Shown: positions 38,036 through 47,824 of the stretch, one piece after another | How positions within the stretch are numbered: position 1 is the stretch's first letter | Layout of the letters: every line of letters starts with the position of its first letter | Translations under genes and position numbers: made by a program | NCBI RefSeq assembly: GCF_002836715.1 | Contig: NZ_PJAT01000113.1 | Span: forward strand, 1-64,000 | Length of the DNA: 64,000 bases | Reading direction: 5' to 3' | From: Psychrobacter sp. 4Dc | GTDB taxonomy: Bacteria; Pseudomonadota; Gammaproteobacteria; Pseudomonadales; Moraxellaceae | The notes under the pieces: model-generated | Databases searched by the model: none | The model's input: only the letters and a program-made list of their open reading frames with translations | What the model was told of the DNA's origin: nothing

Positions 38036-38764
38036 CTACATATACATGCCGCCATTGACAGGAATCACAGCACCTGTAATATAGCTGGCCTCGTCGCTAG
38101 CCAAGAAATGTACCGCTGCAGCGATGTCTTCTGGCTGACCAAGACGGCTGATAGGTACAGCATCTAACATAGAGTTCAATAGACGCTCATCAAGCTCATC
38201 TGTCATATCCGTTTCGATCAAGCCTGGTGCCACGCAGTTGATGGTCACTTGGCGTGAACCAATCTCACGTGCAAGCGTACGGCTAAACCCTTCTACGCCA
38301 GCTTTGGTCGCCGCATAGTTAGATTGGCCTGCATTGCCCATTTGAGCCACGACAGAGGTAATGTTGATAATACGGCCACGGCGTGCTTTCATCATACCGC
38401 GTACAGCACGTTTGCTCATGCGATATACTGAGGTCAAATTGGTATCGATGACATTTTCCCAATCTTCATCTTTCATGCGCATCAGTAGACCATCTTGAGT
38501 GATACCTGCATTGTTAACCAATACTTGTACCGCGCCATAAACGCTTTCGATCTCTTCAAATAATTTGTCAATTTGAGCGGTATCACGTACGTCTAAAACG
38601 CGACCAATACCGCCAGTATCATGAAGGTAATCATCAATAAGCTCTGCGCCCTTTTCAGTGGTCGCAGTTCCAATGACAAAGTGTCCTTCTTTGGCAAAAC
38701 GCTTGGCCACTGCCTTGCCAATACCTCGGCTAGCGCCAGTCACTAATGTAATCGTACGGCTCAT
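38036..38764 (-). CDS. fabG: 3-oxoacyl-ACP reductase FabG
   Basis: This 242-residue SDR enzyme reduces 3-oxoacyl-ACP with NADPH. It has the glycine-rich TGASRGIG at residues 9-16, NNAG at 84-87 and the catalytic Ser137, Tyr150 and Lys154 (S..., YAATK). It starts within the fabD stop (ATGA overlap), so the two are translationally coupled. Length is typical (244 in E. coli). Confidence 0.97.
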   Translation of the reverse strand: MSRTITLVTGASRGIGKAVAKRFAKEGHFVIGTATTEKGAELIDDYLHDTGGIGRVLDVRDTAQIDKLFEEIESVYGAVQVLVNNAGITQDGLLMRMKDEDWENVIDTNLTSVYRMSKRAVRGMMKARRGRIINITSVVAQMGNAGQSNYAATKAGVEGFSRTLAREIGSRQVTINCVAPGLIETDMTDELDERLLNSMLDAVPISRLGQPEDIAAAVHFLASDEASYITGAVIPVNGGMYM

Positions 38765-39729
38765 GATAACACCTCCAATAATTTTTCTAGACGGGCAGGC
38801 TTGTCAGTAGGATAGCTGGCAATTGGCTGCGCCTGACGCTTCGCCAAATTGCTCAGTACATTACCACTGCCACATTCGATTAAGATATTAATTTGCTTGT
38901 CAGCTAGCTCTTGCATGGTTTTTGACCATAGTACTGGCTCGCTCAGCTGCTCAGTCAATGCTTGCTTAATACCGACCGCACTGGTTTCGACACGCGCATA
39001 GCGATTTTGTATAACAGGAATGGTTGCCTGATCAAACTTGATACCCGCTAGTATTTCAGCCAACGCATTGCTGGCAGGTTCCATAAGGGCACAGTGAGAC
39101 GGTACACTCACTTTTAGAGGGACAGATTTTTTACCAGTATTTTTGACTTTATCAATAACAGCATTAACACCAGCGGCGTTACCCGAGATAACCACTTGTC
39201 CTGGACTATTGAAATTGGCTGCACCGACTACTGCATCTTCTACGTGTTCGGTTGCTTGCTCACACAGGTTTTCGACTCTGTTATCTTCTAGTCCTAATAC
39301 TGCAGCCATAGCAGTATCGACACCTACAACGGCCTCTTGCATCAACTGACCGCGCTTATGTACTAAAGTGACGGCATCACCCAGCGATATCACATTGGCA
39401 GCACACAGGGCACTGTACTCGCCTAGAGAGTGACCAGCTAAATAACAAGGCGTCTCTTCTATTTTTTGTTGTAGGACACGCCAAATAGCAATACTAGCTG
39501 TCAAAAGCGCAGGCTGAGTATATTGGGTTTGATTGAGTTTTTCCTCGTCCTGACAGATTGCCCACAAATCCTCACCAAGCGCATCACTCGCTTCGGTAAA
39601 TGTATCACGTATCTCTGGATAGATTTCGGCAAGCTCGCTCGTCATCGCGACTGATTGAGATCCTTGTCCAGGAAAAATGACCGCGATACGAGCGGGTTGC
39701 TTTTTTACCATATCGGGTACAGAAGCCAT
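38761..39729 (-). CDS. fabD: Malonyl-CoA:ACP transacylase FabD
   Basis: This 322-residue enzyme moves malonyl from CoA to ACP, feeding fatty-acid elongation. GQGSQ near residues 22-26 and the nucleophile Ser101 in GHSLGEYSAL are intact, and the catalytic His lies in VPSHCALM near residue 206. ATG at 39729 is preferred over a TTG two codons upstream, because AAGGAAT lies about 9 bases before it. It is the first gene of the fabD-fabG pair; plsX and fabH, which often precede it, are not present here. Confidence 0.96.
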   Translation of the reverse strand: MASVPDMVKKQPARIAVIFPGQGSQSVAMTSELAEIYPEIRDTFTEASDALGEDLWAICQDEEKLNQTQYTQPALLTASIAIWRVLQQKIEETPCYLAGHSLGEYSALCAANVISLGDAVTLVHKRGQLMQEAVVGVDTAMAAVLGLEDNRVENLCEQATEHVEDAVVGAANFNSPGQVVISGNAAGVNAVIDKVKNTGKKSVPLKVSVPSHCALMEPASNALAEILAGIKFDQATIPVIQNRYARVETSAVGIKQALTEQLSEPVLWSKTMQELADKQINILIECGSGNVLSNLAKRQAQPIASYPTDKPARLEKLLEVLS

Positions 39730-40000
39730 AACCAATATTCCTTATCTGATTAGAAATATCCCTAAAAACAATGGGGTGTATTATATTATTAGATGTTATA
39801 CAAAGCCGCTACTTCAAGTATTTATGCAAGAAAACGGATTGTCAGTAAACTATACACTGACAGACACTATTATCATAGCGGATGCAAACCAAACAGCAAG
39901 AGTAACGCTGCCCAAATTAAACGAGCAGATTATATCAGCACATTTTTAAATCTACTAAAAATAACAAGCGAATTAAGCAATAAGTCTAGTTATAAATAAC

Positions 40001-40058
40001 AAAAAGCCAAGTTATCCAGCCACATAATATATGATAGCGAAATAACTTGGCTTTTTTT
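40001..40058. terminator. Bidirectional terminator between fabD and rpmF
   Basis: AAAAAGCCAAGTTAT pairs with ATAACTTGGCTTTTTTT across a 26-base loop. It is strong on the plus strand and usable on the minus strand; it is the second hairpin met by the rpmF transcript. Confidence 0.7.
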
Positions 40059-40087
40059 AGCTCAAAGCTTATTGACTAGTAATAACT

Positions 40088-40132
40088 AGGCAAAAACAAT
40101 AATAGTCACCAGTACTATTATTGTTTTCGCCT
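40088..40132 (-). other. Long stem-loop just after rpmF
   Basis: AGGC plus a 13-base AACAATAATAGT-type arm pairs with its complement around CACCAGT, giving a stem of about 17 base pairs with a small internal bulge. It is 23 bases past the rpmF stop on the minus strand and lacks a long T tract, so it may be an RNA stability element or a weak terminator. Confidence 0.6.
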
Positions 40133-40154
40133 AAGCTATCACAGAGCCAATGTC

Positions 40155-40337
40155 TTAGGCGTCTTGGCTGACTTTGAACAGTTGACGACCACGGTAGAAA
40201 CCATCTTTAGTCATGTGATGACGACGATGTTTTTCACCAGTAGTAGCATCTACGCTTAGTTCAGCAATTTCCATACGGTGATGTGAACGGCGCATGTCAC
40301 GACGAGAACGGCTTTTACGACTTTTTTGAACAGCCAT
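40155..40337 (-). CDS. rpmF: 50S ribosomal protein L32
   Basis: This 60-residue basic ribosomal protein has the characteristic N-terminus [20 protein letters not shown]. The Zn-binding cysteines seen in some L32 proteins are absent, matching the usual gammaproteobacterial form. It lies downstream of yceD, with a separate TATAAT-like element at 40554-40559 in the gap, so it may have its own promoter. Confidence 0.97.
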   Translation of the reverse strand: MAVQKSRKSRSRRDMRRSHHRMEIAELSVDATTGEKHRRHHMTKDGFYRGRQLFKVSQDA

Positions 40338-40655
40338 GATATAGCTCCTATACTTAAAAGGGATAAGCTTGAAATTCAGCTTAAGTCGATACTGACAGAG
40401 GCTATATAATCATAACAACCTAAGTCTTAAGCATCATTAGTTAAATAGATTGCCACTCACATAAAGCACTGACCAAGGCTGAATCTTATAAAAAATTTAC
40501 CCAGTCAGTTTCTATTAGTAAGCAACAGGTTGCTCGAATGCAATAAACCGGACATTATACGCATGTTTATTAAATTAATAAAGCCCTGCCTTGCACTCTT
40601 CTGTACAAAGCTGATAAAAGGCTTTTTAAATGCATTGAGTAGATAATTTTGACGC
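40338..40655. other. Gap between yceD and rpmF
   Basis: 318 bases contain a minus-strand TATAAT (40554-40559) that could drive rpmF with a leader of about 210 bases; the -35 is poor. No gene is seen. Confidence 0.4.
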
Positions 40656-41249
40656 TTATAGTTTGCCTTTTAGCGAGGCTAAAGCAGCAAAAGGATTTTC
40701 ACCTTCCTCTTCTTCTGGTATCTCACCAAACTGCTCAACAGACATCTCACAATCGTCGTGCTTTGGCGCCATTGGTGTTTTGAGCAAGATCTCGTCTTCT
40801 ACCAACTTCTTAAATGGCAATAGACGCTCTGGAGATTGCTCGGTGACGATTTCATCCAGTAATAAATAATCTTGTTCATCTTTAACTAAACGAACCTGGC
40901 TATCGTTTTCTAGTAGCGCGATGTCATAATCATCAGACAAGTCTATCGCGATTGGTTGTAAGCAGCGCTGACAAGTTAGCCAAACATCACCTGTCAAGGT
41001 AAATGCTAGATGCAAGACGTTGTTGCGACGATATAAGTTAGCGTTGAGCTGTATGTCTGACTGCTCATGTTCAGTGCTCAGAGTAGTAGCAAGACGATCA
41101 AACGAGCTTGGTTTTACCTCTCCTGACCATTCATAACCAGTGTCTGCCCACTTATCTAAAGAAATATGCTCAGGCATGCCAGTAGATACAGGCGCTTTTT
41201 TATTGTCAGCGTGAAGTGCTGACGGTTTAGTTTCTGGAGTGCTTGACAT
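40656..41249 (-). CDS. yceD: YceD/DUF177 family protein
   Basis: This 197-residue acidic protein is of the family linked to 23S rRNA accumulation in plants and bacteria and almost always found before rpmF. The conserved middle segment (FTLTGDVWLTCQRCLQPI) with its paired Cys, and the acidic C-terminal region with FGEIPEEEEGENPFAALASL, are typical. ATG at 41249 has GAGG about 6 bases upstream and is preferred over the ATG at 41261. It is followed by rpmF after 318 bases. Confidence 0.9.
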   Translation of the reverse strand: MSSTPETKPSALHADNKKAPVSTGMPEHISLDKWADTGYEWSGEVKPSSFDRLATTLSTEHEQSDIQLNANLYRRNNVLHLAFTLTGDVWLTCQRCLQPIAIDLSDDYDIALLENDSQVRLVKDEQDYLLLDEIVTEQSPERLLPFKKLVEDEILLKTPMAPKHDDCEMSVEQFGEIPEEEEGENPFAALASLKGKL

Positions 41250-41430
41250 GCGCGGCCTCATTCATAAAAACGGTGTATAATATTGCCTGCCATACTAACG
41301 GAAAGTGCCATATTCTGCTAGCGCTAGTATGTTAAGATTTTTTGATAGTAAATTTGTTTAAGCTCTTCTACTACTTACCTTTTACCTAAAGTTTTTTGTC
41401 TTTAGTATTTATTAAGTCAATGTCTTCTCT

Positions 41431-42172
41431 ATGAATCTATCCAATAATAAAATGAATTTTTCTGACTCACTTCCTCCTGCTGAAGCAAGTTCGTTGCTAC
41501 AACAGCTTATTCAATTAAGGGGTCATACTGAAAATGTTCCTAATAATAGACTGTGCTTCGATAAAGATGAGTATTTAAACGAATTAAGAAGTCAGTGGCA
41601 AGAGTTGTCTATTACTCAATTTGACAATACTCACACAGCAGAATTGATAATTGATAGCGAACGATTAGCTACCGATTGGCTCATACAGCTATTTAATACT
41701 TTGTTCGCTAATCAGGAAGTTATATTGGCTCGTAGCAATGATGAACCCGAGTATTTTCCAGCTCAAGATAATGAACCCGCTCGAATTGAATTCGCTCATG
41801 GCTTTTTTGCCAGTGCTTTACGAAATCAGCCATTGGTGCGTAGCTGGTGATGCTCGTAGACAACTATCTGATTTTGGCTACTGGTATGCACCAGATGGAC
41901 GATCAGCAGCTCAGCAGCAGGCATTTGAGCGTGTAGAAATCAAACCTCAAGCATTAGAGTGTCTATTTACCTTGGCGTGTGGACGAAATTTCCAAGTCTC
42001 ACAAGATAACTTGTTTGCCGACTTCGACACTAGTAGTAGCACCTTTGCGATTGATGTCTATCAGCAAGTCCAAAACTATATAGCCAAACCTCATACTCTG
42101 CCGCGTGACGCTAAGACTTTACTGACTGCATTACTTAGCGCTTGCATTTCTCCATCTGAAATCAGCGCTTAG
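41431..42172 (+). pseudogene. epmC: EpmC (YfcM)-like EF-P hydroxylase gene, frameshifted
   Basis: Two overlapping plus-strand frames together match EpmC, the non-haem iron enzyme that hydroxylates the beta-lysylated lysine of elongation factor P. The first frame (41431-41850) carries NDEPEYFPAQDNEPARIEFAHGFFASAL in pieces such as DEPEYFPA and RIEFAHGFFASAL. The next frame continues YEISHWCVAGDARRQLSDFGYWYAPDGR in the +1 frame. In E. coli these are contiguous (FAHGFYASAIHEISHWC). The break lies at about 41816-41820 and fits a loss of two bases. About 70 residues at the N-terminus exceed E. coli EpmC. Either a true pseudogene or a sequencing error. Confidence 0.8.
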
Positions 42173-42403
42173 TTTAAATTACTAAGCGTTCCTACTTATT
42201 AACGATTTTCTACGGTTGGTAACGCCTTGCCACTAAACTTATATCTACTTTGAGCTATACTGATAACTGAAGTAGTATTTTGAAGATATCGATCTGCTTA
42301 GTTCTAAAATAGTTTTTCTAATATATCTAGTAATTGAACCACATCTAATTAATGAAAAATTTGTCTCAATTAAAAACCAATAATTATAAAATAAGGAACC
42401 ACT

Positions 42404-43024
42404 ATGGAAGTCTTCTATATTCACCCCGATAATCCGCAGCCACGTCTCATTGAGCAAGCCGCTGACCTATTGCGCAGAGATCAATTAATTATTTACCCAA
42501 CTGATACCAGTTACGCTTTTGGTTGCCGTTTGGGTGCAAAGGATGCCCTAGCTAAGCTTAAGCAAATCCGTGAACTCGATGATAAGCATCAATTTACCTT
42601 GCTGTGCCGCGACCTAAGTGAAATTGCCAATTATGCAACAGTTGATAATGTGCAATTTAAACAGCTGAAAGCCCACACCCCTGCCCCAATTACTTTTATT
42701 CTTAATGCCACCAAAGACGTACCGAAAAAACTGGCGCATGCAAAGAAAAAAACCATTGGTATTCGTGTACCTAGTAACCCCATTGCTCAAGCATTATTAG
42801 AAGCGATGGATGAACCTATCTTAACCAGCTCACTTATTTTGCCCAATCGAGACGATATTTTGGATGACCCATTTGAGATTGAAGATTTGCTAGGCAATCA
42901 AATCGACGGTCTCATCAATGTAGGTATAAAGACAACCAAGCTTACTACTATCGTAGATATGACTAGTAGCGTTCCTGAAGTTATCAGACAAGGTGCGGCC
43001 AATGTCGATTCGTTATTACTCTAA
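42404..43024 (+). CDS. yciO: Sua5/YciO/YrdC family protein (YciO)
   Basis: This 206-residue protein is of the YrdC-like fold, closest to YciO rather than to the full threonylcarbamoyl-AMP synthase TsaC. It shows the nucleotide-binding pattern IIYPTDTSYAFGCRLG near residues 29-44 and KKTIGIRVPSN near 121-131. YciO's role is unclear; it may bind RNA or act weakly in tRNA modification. AAGGAACC lies about 6 bases before the ATG. It is convergent with rplQ over a strong terminator. Confidence 0.9.
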   Translation: MEVFYIHPDNPQPRLIEQAADLLRRDQLIIYPTDTSYAFGCRLGAKDALAKLKQIRELDDKHQFTLLCRDLSEIANYATVDNVQFKQLKAHTPAPITFILNATKDVPKKLAHAKKKTIGIRVPSNPIAQALLEAMDEPILTSSLILPNRDDILDDPFEIEDLLGNQIDGLINVGIKTTKLTTIVDMTSSVPEVIRQGAANVDSLLL

Positions 43025-43097
43025 GCAGCTAATTATTGTTCTAAATAGCCATTTATTGCCCTAAACAACTACTAGTATATTTAGTCAAATTAAAAAC

Positions 43098-43130
43098 AAA
43101 AAAAAGCTCCAATTGCATTGGAGCTTTTTT
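43098..43130. terminator. Bidirectional terminator yciO / ribosomal cluster
   Basis: AAAAAAGCTCCAAT and ATTGGAGCTTTTTT pair perfectly around a three-base loop. It ends both yciO and the whole alpha operon on the minus strand. Confidence 0.9.
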
Positions 43131-43154
43131 ATGGAATATGTCTTAGGTGTAAAA

Positions 43155-43514
43155 CTAGTCACGATCAACCAATTCTACATAAGCCATTGGCGCATTGTCA
43201 CCATCACGGTAACCGCATTTTACGATACGCAAATAACCACCTGGACGCGTCTGGTAACGAGGACCTAACGTGCCAAATAATTTGCCTACCATAGCTTTGC
43301 TACGCATACGGCTGAATGCTAAACGACGGTTAGCAACGCTGTCTTCTTTAGCCATAGTGATCAATGGCTCGGCAACGCGACGTAGTTCTTTAGCTTTTGG
43401 TAAAGTTGTTTTGATCAGTTCATGCTCAAATAATGAGTTAGTCATGTTCTGAAACATTGCCTTACGATGACTGCCGGTACGACCCAGCTTGACTCCACTC
43501 TTACGATGGCGCAT
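43155..43514 (-). CDS. rplQ: 50S ribosomal protein L17
   Basis: This 119-residue protein starts [12 protein letters not shown], the L17 signature, at the ATG 43514. It is the last gene of the alpha operon, 19 bases after rpoA, followed by the shared terminator. Confidence 0.98.
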   Translation of the reverse strand: MRHRKSGVKLGRTGSHRKAMFQNMTNSLFEHELIKTTLPKAKELRRVAEPLITMAKEDSVANRRLAFSRMRSKAMVGKLFGTLGPRYQTRPGGYLRIVKCGYRDGDNAPMAYVELVDRD

Positions 43515-43533
43515 AGTCAAAAATCCTTAAAGT

Positions 43534-44541
43534 TTAACGGCTACGATAAGAAAAGCGATCATCAACACGTAAATCAGCTGGTGGCCAGTTATCTAGGCGC
43601 ATACCGAGCTCTAAATCTTTAGACGCTAATACGTCCTTGATTTCTGTCAATGATTTCTTACCAAGATTTGGGGTTTTTAGAAGTTCAGTCTCTGAACGCT
43701 GTACCAAATCACCGATATAGTAAATGTTTTCAGCTTTCAAGCAGTTGGCTGAGCGAACCGTTAGTTCAAGATCGTCCACAGGGCGTAGTAACACCGGATC
43801 AACCTCTTCTTTCTCTTTCACAGGCTCAGGCGCTTCTTCAGCTTCTAGGTCAACAAAGATAGAAATCTGTTGTTGTAAAATAGTGGCTGCTTTACGAATT
43901 GCTTCTTCTGGATCTATAGTGCCATTAGTTTCAAGCTCAATGATAAGACGATCAAGATCAGTACGCTGCTCTACACGAGCGTTCTCAACCTGATAAGCAA
44001 CACGAAGCACAGGACTAAAACTTGCATCAAGCTTTAAACGTCCAATTGCTTTAGTATCACCATCTTCACGGCGCTGGTTTGCTGGCTCATATCCACGACC
44101 CATCACTACACGCAAACGCATCTTAAGATGACCACGATCGCTCAATGTACCCAAGACCAATTCTGGATTGATGATGTCAACATTGTGCGGCAACGCGATG
44201 TCTGCAGCAGTAATAGTGCCTGGACCTTGTTTATCCAAGGTCAAAAATACTTCATTTTGGTCATGAAGCGTAATTGCTAAGCCTTTTAGGTTCAAAAGCA
44301 AATCAAGTACGTCTTCTTGCAGGCCTTCAAGCGTTGAGTATTCATGGTCAACACCATCAATCTCAGCTTCAATGACTGCAGCACCAGGTAATGAAGATAA
44401 CAAGATGCGACGCAGAGCATTACCTAGGGTATGCCCAAAGCCGCGTTCTAACGGTTCGAGCGTGACTTTCGCAATCGTTTCGTTAACCGTATCCACATTA
44501 ATGGCATTCGGCGTTAGAAACTCAGTTGCATTTAGCATCAT
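43534..44541 (-). CDS. rpoA: RNA polymerase subunit alpha
   Basis: This 335-residue subunit has an N-terminal dimerisation domain (residues about 20-230, [17 protein letters not shown]). A flexible linker rich in Glu, Pro and Val follows, then the C-terminal domain (about 250-325) that contacts activators and UP elements. GAGGTGA lies about 4 bases before the first of two adjacent ATGs (44541). It is the fourth gene of the alpha operon, with the usual order rpsM-rpsK-rpsD-rpoA-rplQ. Confidence 0.98.
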   Translation of the reverse strand: MMLNATEFLTPNAINVDTVNETIAKVTLEPLERGFGHTLGNALRRILLSSLPGAAVIEAEIDGVDHEYSTLEGLQEDVLDLLLNLKGLAITLHDQNEVFLTLDKQGPGTITAADIALPHNVDIINPELVLGTLSDRGHLKMRLRVVMGRGYEPANQRREDGDTKAIGRLKLDASFSPVLRVAYQVENARVEQRTDLDRLIIELETNGTIDPEEAIRKAATILQQQISIFVDLEAEEAPEPVKEKEEVDPVLLRPVDDLELTVRSANCLKAENIYYIGDLVQRSETELLKTPNLGKKSLTEIKDVLASKDLELGMRLDNWPPADLRVDDRFSYRSR

Positions 44542-44621
44542 GATGTCACCTCGATTTATTAAACTGGTTTAATTAACGTTAATTGCTCAATGCCATTTTC
44601 ATAACATTGAGCATTACGTCA

Positions 44622-45263
44622 TTACTTAGAGTATAGCTCAACGATCAAGCTTTCGTTGATTTCAGCAGGTAGATCAATACGATCAGGCGCATGTTTAAAC
44701 GTGCCTTGTAGTTTGCTGTGGTCAACATCAAGCCATTCTGGAATACCACGTTGTGTCGCTAATTCGATAGCGTTTTTAATACGTAGCTGTTCGCGAGATT
44801 TCTCTTGGATAGCGATGACATCACCATCTTGAAGCTGAATTGAAGGAATGTTCACACGAACAAACTCATCACGGCCAGCTTTTTTTACCATAACAGTACG
44901 ATGACTGACTAGCTGACGTGCTTCTGCGCGAGTTGAGCCAAAGCCCATGCGATATACAACGTTATCTAGACGGCTCTCAAGCATTGCTAACAAGTTTTCA
45001 CCAGTAGCGCCACGCTTACGAGCAGCTTCTTTATAGTAGTTCGCGAATTGACGCTCTAGCACACCATAAATACGCTTAACTTTTTGCTTTTCACGCAACT
45101 GTAGAGCATATTCTGAGGTCTTGTTACGGCTTACGCCATGCTGACCTGGTGGACGACCAGCTTTCTTCGTTTTTACGTCATACGGTTTAACGCCAGACTT
45201 AAGGCCTAAATCCGTACCTTCACGACGTGATAATTTCAGTTTTGGTCCAATATAGCGGGCCAT
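44622..45263 (-). CDS. rpsD: 30S ribosomal protein S4
   Basis: This 213-residue protein binds 16S rRNA early in assembly and acts as the translational repressor of the alpha operon in E. coli. [19 protein letters not shown] and the S4 RNA-binding domain ([12 protein letters not shown], here [13 protein letters not shown]) are intact. It is about seven residues longer than E. coli S4 (206). An 80-base spacer with no hairpin recognised precedes rpoA. Confidence 0.98.
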   Translation of the reverse strand: MARYIGPKLKLSRREGTDLGLKSGVKPYDVKTKKAGRPPGQHGVSRNKTSEYALQLREKQKVKRIYGVLERQFANYYKEAARKRGATGENLLAMLESRLDNVVYRMGFGSTRAEARQLVSHRTVMVKKAGRDEFVRVNIPSIQLQDGDVIAIQEKSREQLRIKNAIELATQRGIPEWLDVDHSKLQGTFKHAPDRIDLPAEINESLIVELYSK

Positions 45264-45311
45264 TGTTATGTCTCCTATAAGCTTTTAGTATAAAAAGCTT
45301 CGTCTTTAATA

Positions 45312-45701
45312 TTAGACGCGGCGCTTTTTCGGCGCACGGCAACCATTGTGTGGGATTGGGGTTACATCAGAGATGCTGTTAACTTTATAACCCAATGCAC
45401 CTAGTGCTCTTACCGCAGACTCACGACCCGGTCCTGGTCCTTTGACCAAAACATCGATATTCTTAACACCATATTCTTGGGCCGCTTTACCAGCGACTTC
45501 AGCTGCAACCTGAGCTGCAAATGGTGTAGATTTACGTGAACCACGGAAGCCTTGTCCACCTGAAGTGGCCCAAGCCAATGCATTACCTTGACGATCGGTA
45601 ATCGTAACAATGGTGTTATTAAAAGACGCATGGATATGGGCAATGCCCTCCGATACTGAACGACGAGCCACCTTTTTGCGACTGCGAGTGTCTTTTGCCA
45701 T
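45312..45701 (-). CDS. rpsK: 30S ribosomal protein S11
   Basis: This 129-residue protein of the 30S platform has the S11 signature [17 protein letters not shown] and the C-terminal [13 protein letters not shown]. It lies 20 bases after rpsM in the alpha operon. The ending [10 protein letters not shown] is the universal S11 tail. Confidence 0.98.
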   Translation of the reverse strand: MAKDTRSRKKVARRSVSEGIAHIHASFNNTIVTITDRQGNALAWATSGGQGFRGSRKSTPFAAQVAAEVAGKAAQEYGVKNIDVLVKGPGPGRESAVRALGALGYKVNSISDVTPIPHNGCRAPKKRRV

Positions 45702-45721
45702 CTTTTAGCTTCCTAAGTTAA

Positions 45722-46078
45722 TTATCTTTTGAGAGGGCGTGTCGGACCCTTACGAGTACGAGCGTTGTTCTTGGTGTTCTGACCTCTAACTGGTAGGTTA
45801 CGACGATGACGGATGCCACGGTAACAACCGAGATCAACTAAACGCTTGATGTTCATTGAAACTTCACGACGAAGGTCACCTTCAGTCATGTAGTTTGCAA
45901 CTTGTGCACGGATAGCATCTAACTGTGTATCATCTAACTGACTGACTTTAGTAGTAGGGGCGATGCCAACTGCTTCTAAGATTTTCTGAGCAGTGGTACG
46001 ACCTACACCAAAGATGTAAGTTAGTGAAATAACAGCATGCTTATTATCCGGAATGTTTACGCCGGCAATACGAGCCAT
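45722..46078 (-). CDS. rpsM: 30S ribosomal protein S13
   Basis: This 118-residue head protein starts [22 protein letters not shown], here at the first ATG, and ends [14 protein letters not shown], both S13 hallmarks. It is the first gene of the alpha operon, with a strong promoter match about 130 bases upstream. Confidence 0.98.
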   Translation of the reverse strand: MARIAGVNIPDNKHAVISLTYIFGVGRTTAQKILEAVGIAPTTKVSQLDDTQLDAIRAQVANYMTEGDLRREVSMNIKRLVDLGCYRGIRHRRNLPVRGQNTKNNARTRKGPTRPLKR

Positions 46079-46210
46079 TGATTTCTCTCCATTAAAGAAA
46101 AATAAGCGTTATCTAGCGATAAGGCTTTACTCTTCAGATTTGTTGCTGTTAATACTAGAGCTTTTATAGTCATTATCGATGTTTTGACTATAAGTCTGCT
46201 CATCGATTCT

Positions 46211-46240
46211 ATTATAAAAGATTTTGTATAAACACGGCAA
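46211..46240 (-). promoter_or_regulatory. Alpha-operon promoter
   Basis: On the minus strand TTGCCG (46235-46240), an 18-base spacer and TATAAT (46211-46216) match a sigma-70 promoter. It lies between rpmJ and rpsM at the classical spc/alpha border. The leader of about 125 bases could carry the S4 repressor site. Confidence 0.7.
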
Positions 46241-46242
46241 GT

Positions 46243-46264
46243 GGCGGATGATATCGCATCCGCC
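46243..46264. terminator. Hairpin between spc and alpha operons
   Basis: GGCGGATG and CATCCGCC pair perfectly around a 6-base loop, 60 bases past the rpmJ stop. No T tract follows on the minus strand, so it may be a weak terminator or a processing site at the spc end. Confidence 0.5.
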
Positions 46265-46325
46265 GTTGTTTTTCAAGTATTAATTTAATTAGCAACGAAA
46301 ACTAAACGTTTTCTAATACTAAATA

Positions 46326-46442
46326 TTAACCTTGACGTTGCTTGTGGCGAGGTTCTGCTGTACAAATAATATGTACACGGCCTTTACGGCGCACAACTTT
46401 ACAGCTACCACAAATCTTTTTAACTGATGCTTGAACTTTCAT
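46326..46442 (-). CDS. rpmJ: 50S ribosomal protein L36
   Basis: This 38-residue protein reads [19 protein letters not shown] then [19 protein letters not shown]. It keeps the zinc ligands C11, C14, C27 and H33, so it is the Zn-binding (C+) form. It starts 31 bases after secY and is the last gene of the spc operon. It is too short for routine ORF thresholds. Confidence 0.95.
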   Translation of the reverse strand: MKVQASVKKICGSCKVVRRKGRVHIICTAEPRHKQRQG

Positions 46443-46473
46443 AGCATGCTCCTTGAAATATCGTGCCGCTCAT

Positions 46474-47820
46474 TTAAGGTTGAGTGGGCGATTGAATTAA
46501 CGTCTGATCATGATATTGATGGGTCATCAAATGCGCTTGAATCTGCGAGATGAAGTCCATTACCACAACCACCATAATCAGTAAAGACGTACCACCGAGT
46601 TGAAACGGCACACCAAACGATGACTGGACGACCATTGGCATTAAACAAATAACCGTCATATACATCGCGCCAATAAAGGTCAGTCGGTTTAATACATGAT
46701 CGAGGTAACGCTGAGTTTGTTGTCCTGGGCGAATACCTGGGATATACGCACCACTACGTTTAAGGTTCTCTGCTACTTCACGCGGACTAAATACCAATGC
46801 CGTATAAAAATAACAGAAGAAAATAATCATTGCGCCAAACAGTACCAAATATAGCGGCTGCCCTGGAGACAACACCAATGCCATATTTTGAAGTATTTTC
46901 TGTACAAAGGTAGGATCAGTCGATTGACCAACCCACTGCCCTAAACTTGCAGGAAACAATAACAAAGAACTGGCAAAAATAGCTGGAATAACCCCTGCCA
47001 TATTAAGCTTGAGCGGCAAATGTGATTGCTGCTGAGCATAAATTTTGCGACCTTGTTGCTGTTTTTGTGCATAGTTCACAGGAACACGGCGTTGAGCACG
47101 TTCAATATAAACGATACCCGCAGTAACCGCGATACCTAGCAGTACAAAAATAAATAGCACAATCAAGTTCATCTGACCTTGATTGACCTGTTCAATAGAC
47201 TGCGAAATCATACCTGGCGTACCAGCCACAATACTCGCAAAAATGAGCATTGAAATACCATTACCTACGCCGCGCTCTGTAATCTGCTCACCAAGCCACA
47301 TTAAGAACATTGCGCCTGCTACCAAAGAAGTAACAGCTGGAATATAAAAGGTAAGACCAGTAGATAAAGTAAGGTTTTGGCTGATTAAGCCGGCACACAT
47401 TCCTAATGACTGTACTAGGGCTAAAGCAAGCGTTCCCTGACGGGTATACTTGTTTAACTTGCGTCGTCCCGCTTCACCTTCTTTTTTGAGGGCTTCAAGC
47501 GATGGCAATACTGCAGACATCATCTGTACGATAATCGATGCTGAGATATATGGCATAATGCCAAGTGCCATGATAGACATACGCTCTAGCGCACCACCTG
47601 AGAACATATTAAACATGCTCAAAATGGTGTTTTCGTTGCGCGAAAACAGATCAGCCAAGTTAACTGGGTTAATACCCGGAACTGGAATATGTGACCCTAA
47701 ACGATAAACAATCAATGCGCCGATTAAAAATAATAAACGCGTCCATAGCTCATCATACTTACGTATAAATGCGAATGGATTAAGCGGTATACCAGCCGAT
47801 GACATTGATTGTTTTGACAC
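46474..47820 (-). CDS. secY: Protein translocase subunit SecY
   Basis: This 448-residue, ten-helix channel protein of the Sec translocon begins near [14 protein letters not shown]. It includes the plug region ([12 protein letters not shown]) and the cytosolic loop with [11 protein letters not shown] and [16 protein letters not shown]-type segments. The start is GTG at 47820, with GAGGAG 8 bases upstream inside the end of rplO. An upstream reading frame extension is non-homologous. It lies 4 bases after rplO in the spc operon. Confidence 0.96.
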   Translation of the reverse strand: MSKQSMSSAGIPLNPFAFIRKYDELWTRLLFLIGALIVYRLGSHIPVPGINPVNLADLFSRNENTILSMFNMFSGGALERMSIMALGIMPYISASIIVQMMSAVLPSLEALKKEGEAGRRKLNKYTRQGTLALALVQSLGMCAGLISQNLTLSTGLTFYIPAVTSLVAGAMFLMWLGEQITERGVGNGISMLIFASIVAGTPGMISQSIEQVNQGQMNLIVLFIFVLLGIAVTAGIVYIERAQRRVPVNYAQKQQQGRKIYAQQQSHLPLKLNMAGVIPAIFASSLLLFPASLGQWVGQSTDPTFVQKILQNMALVLSPGQPLYLVLFGAMIIFFCYFYTALVFSPREVAENLKRSGAYIPGIRPGQQTQRYLDHVLNRLTFIGAMYMTVICLMPMVVQSSFGVPFQLGGTSLLIMVVVVMDFISQIQAHLMTHQYHDQTLIQSPTQP

Positions 47821-47824
47821 GTTA

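Larger units (their letters stand above)
39730..40154. other. Intergenic region between fabD and rpmF
   Basis: It holds two hairpins (40001-40058 and 40088-40132), both on the rpmF side. The rest is AT-rich upstream DNA for fabD, without a recognised promoter or gene. Confidence 0.5.

Noticed and set aside
39677-39999. Plus-strand short frames in the fabD-rpmF gap
   Set aside because: Two overlapping frames in AT-rich DNA have no start signal and no similarity; treated as chance.
42245-42457. 70-codon minus-strand frame upstream of yciO
   Set aside because: It covers the yciO promoter region and start antisense, with no family or ribosome-binding site.
45410-45643. 77-codon alternative frame on the same strand within rpsK
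   Set aside because: It lies fully inside rpsK in another frame; rpsK is unambiguous.
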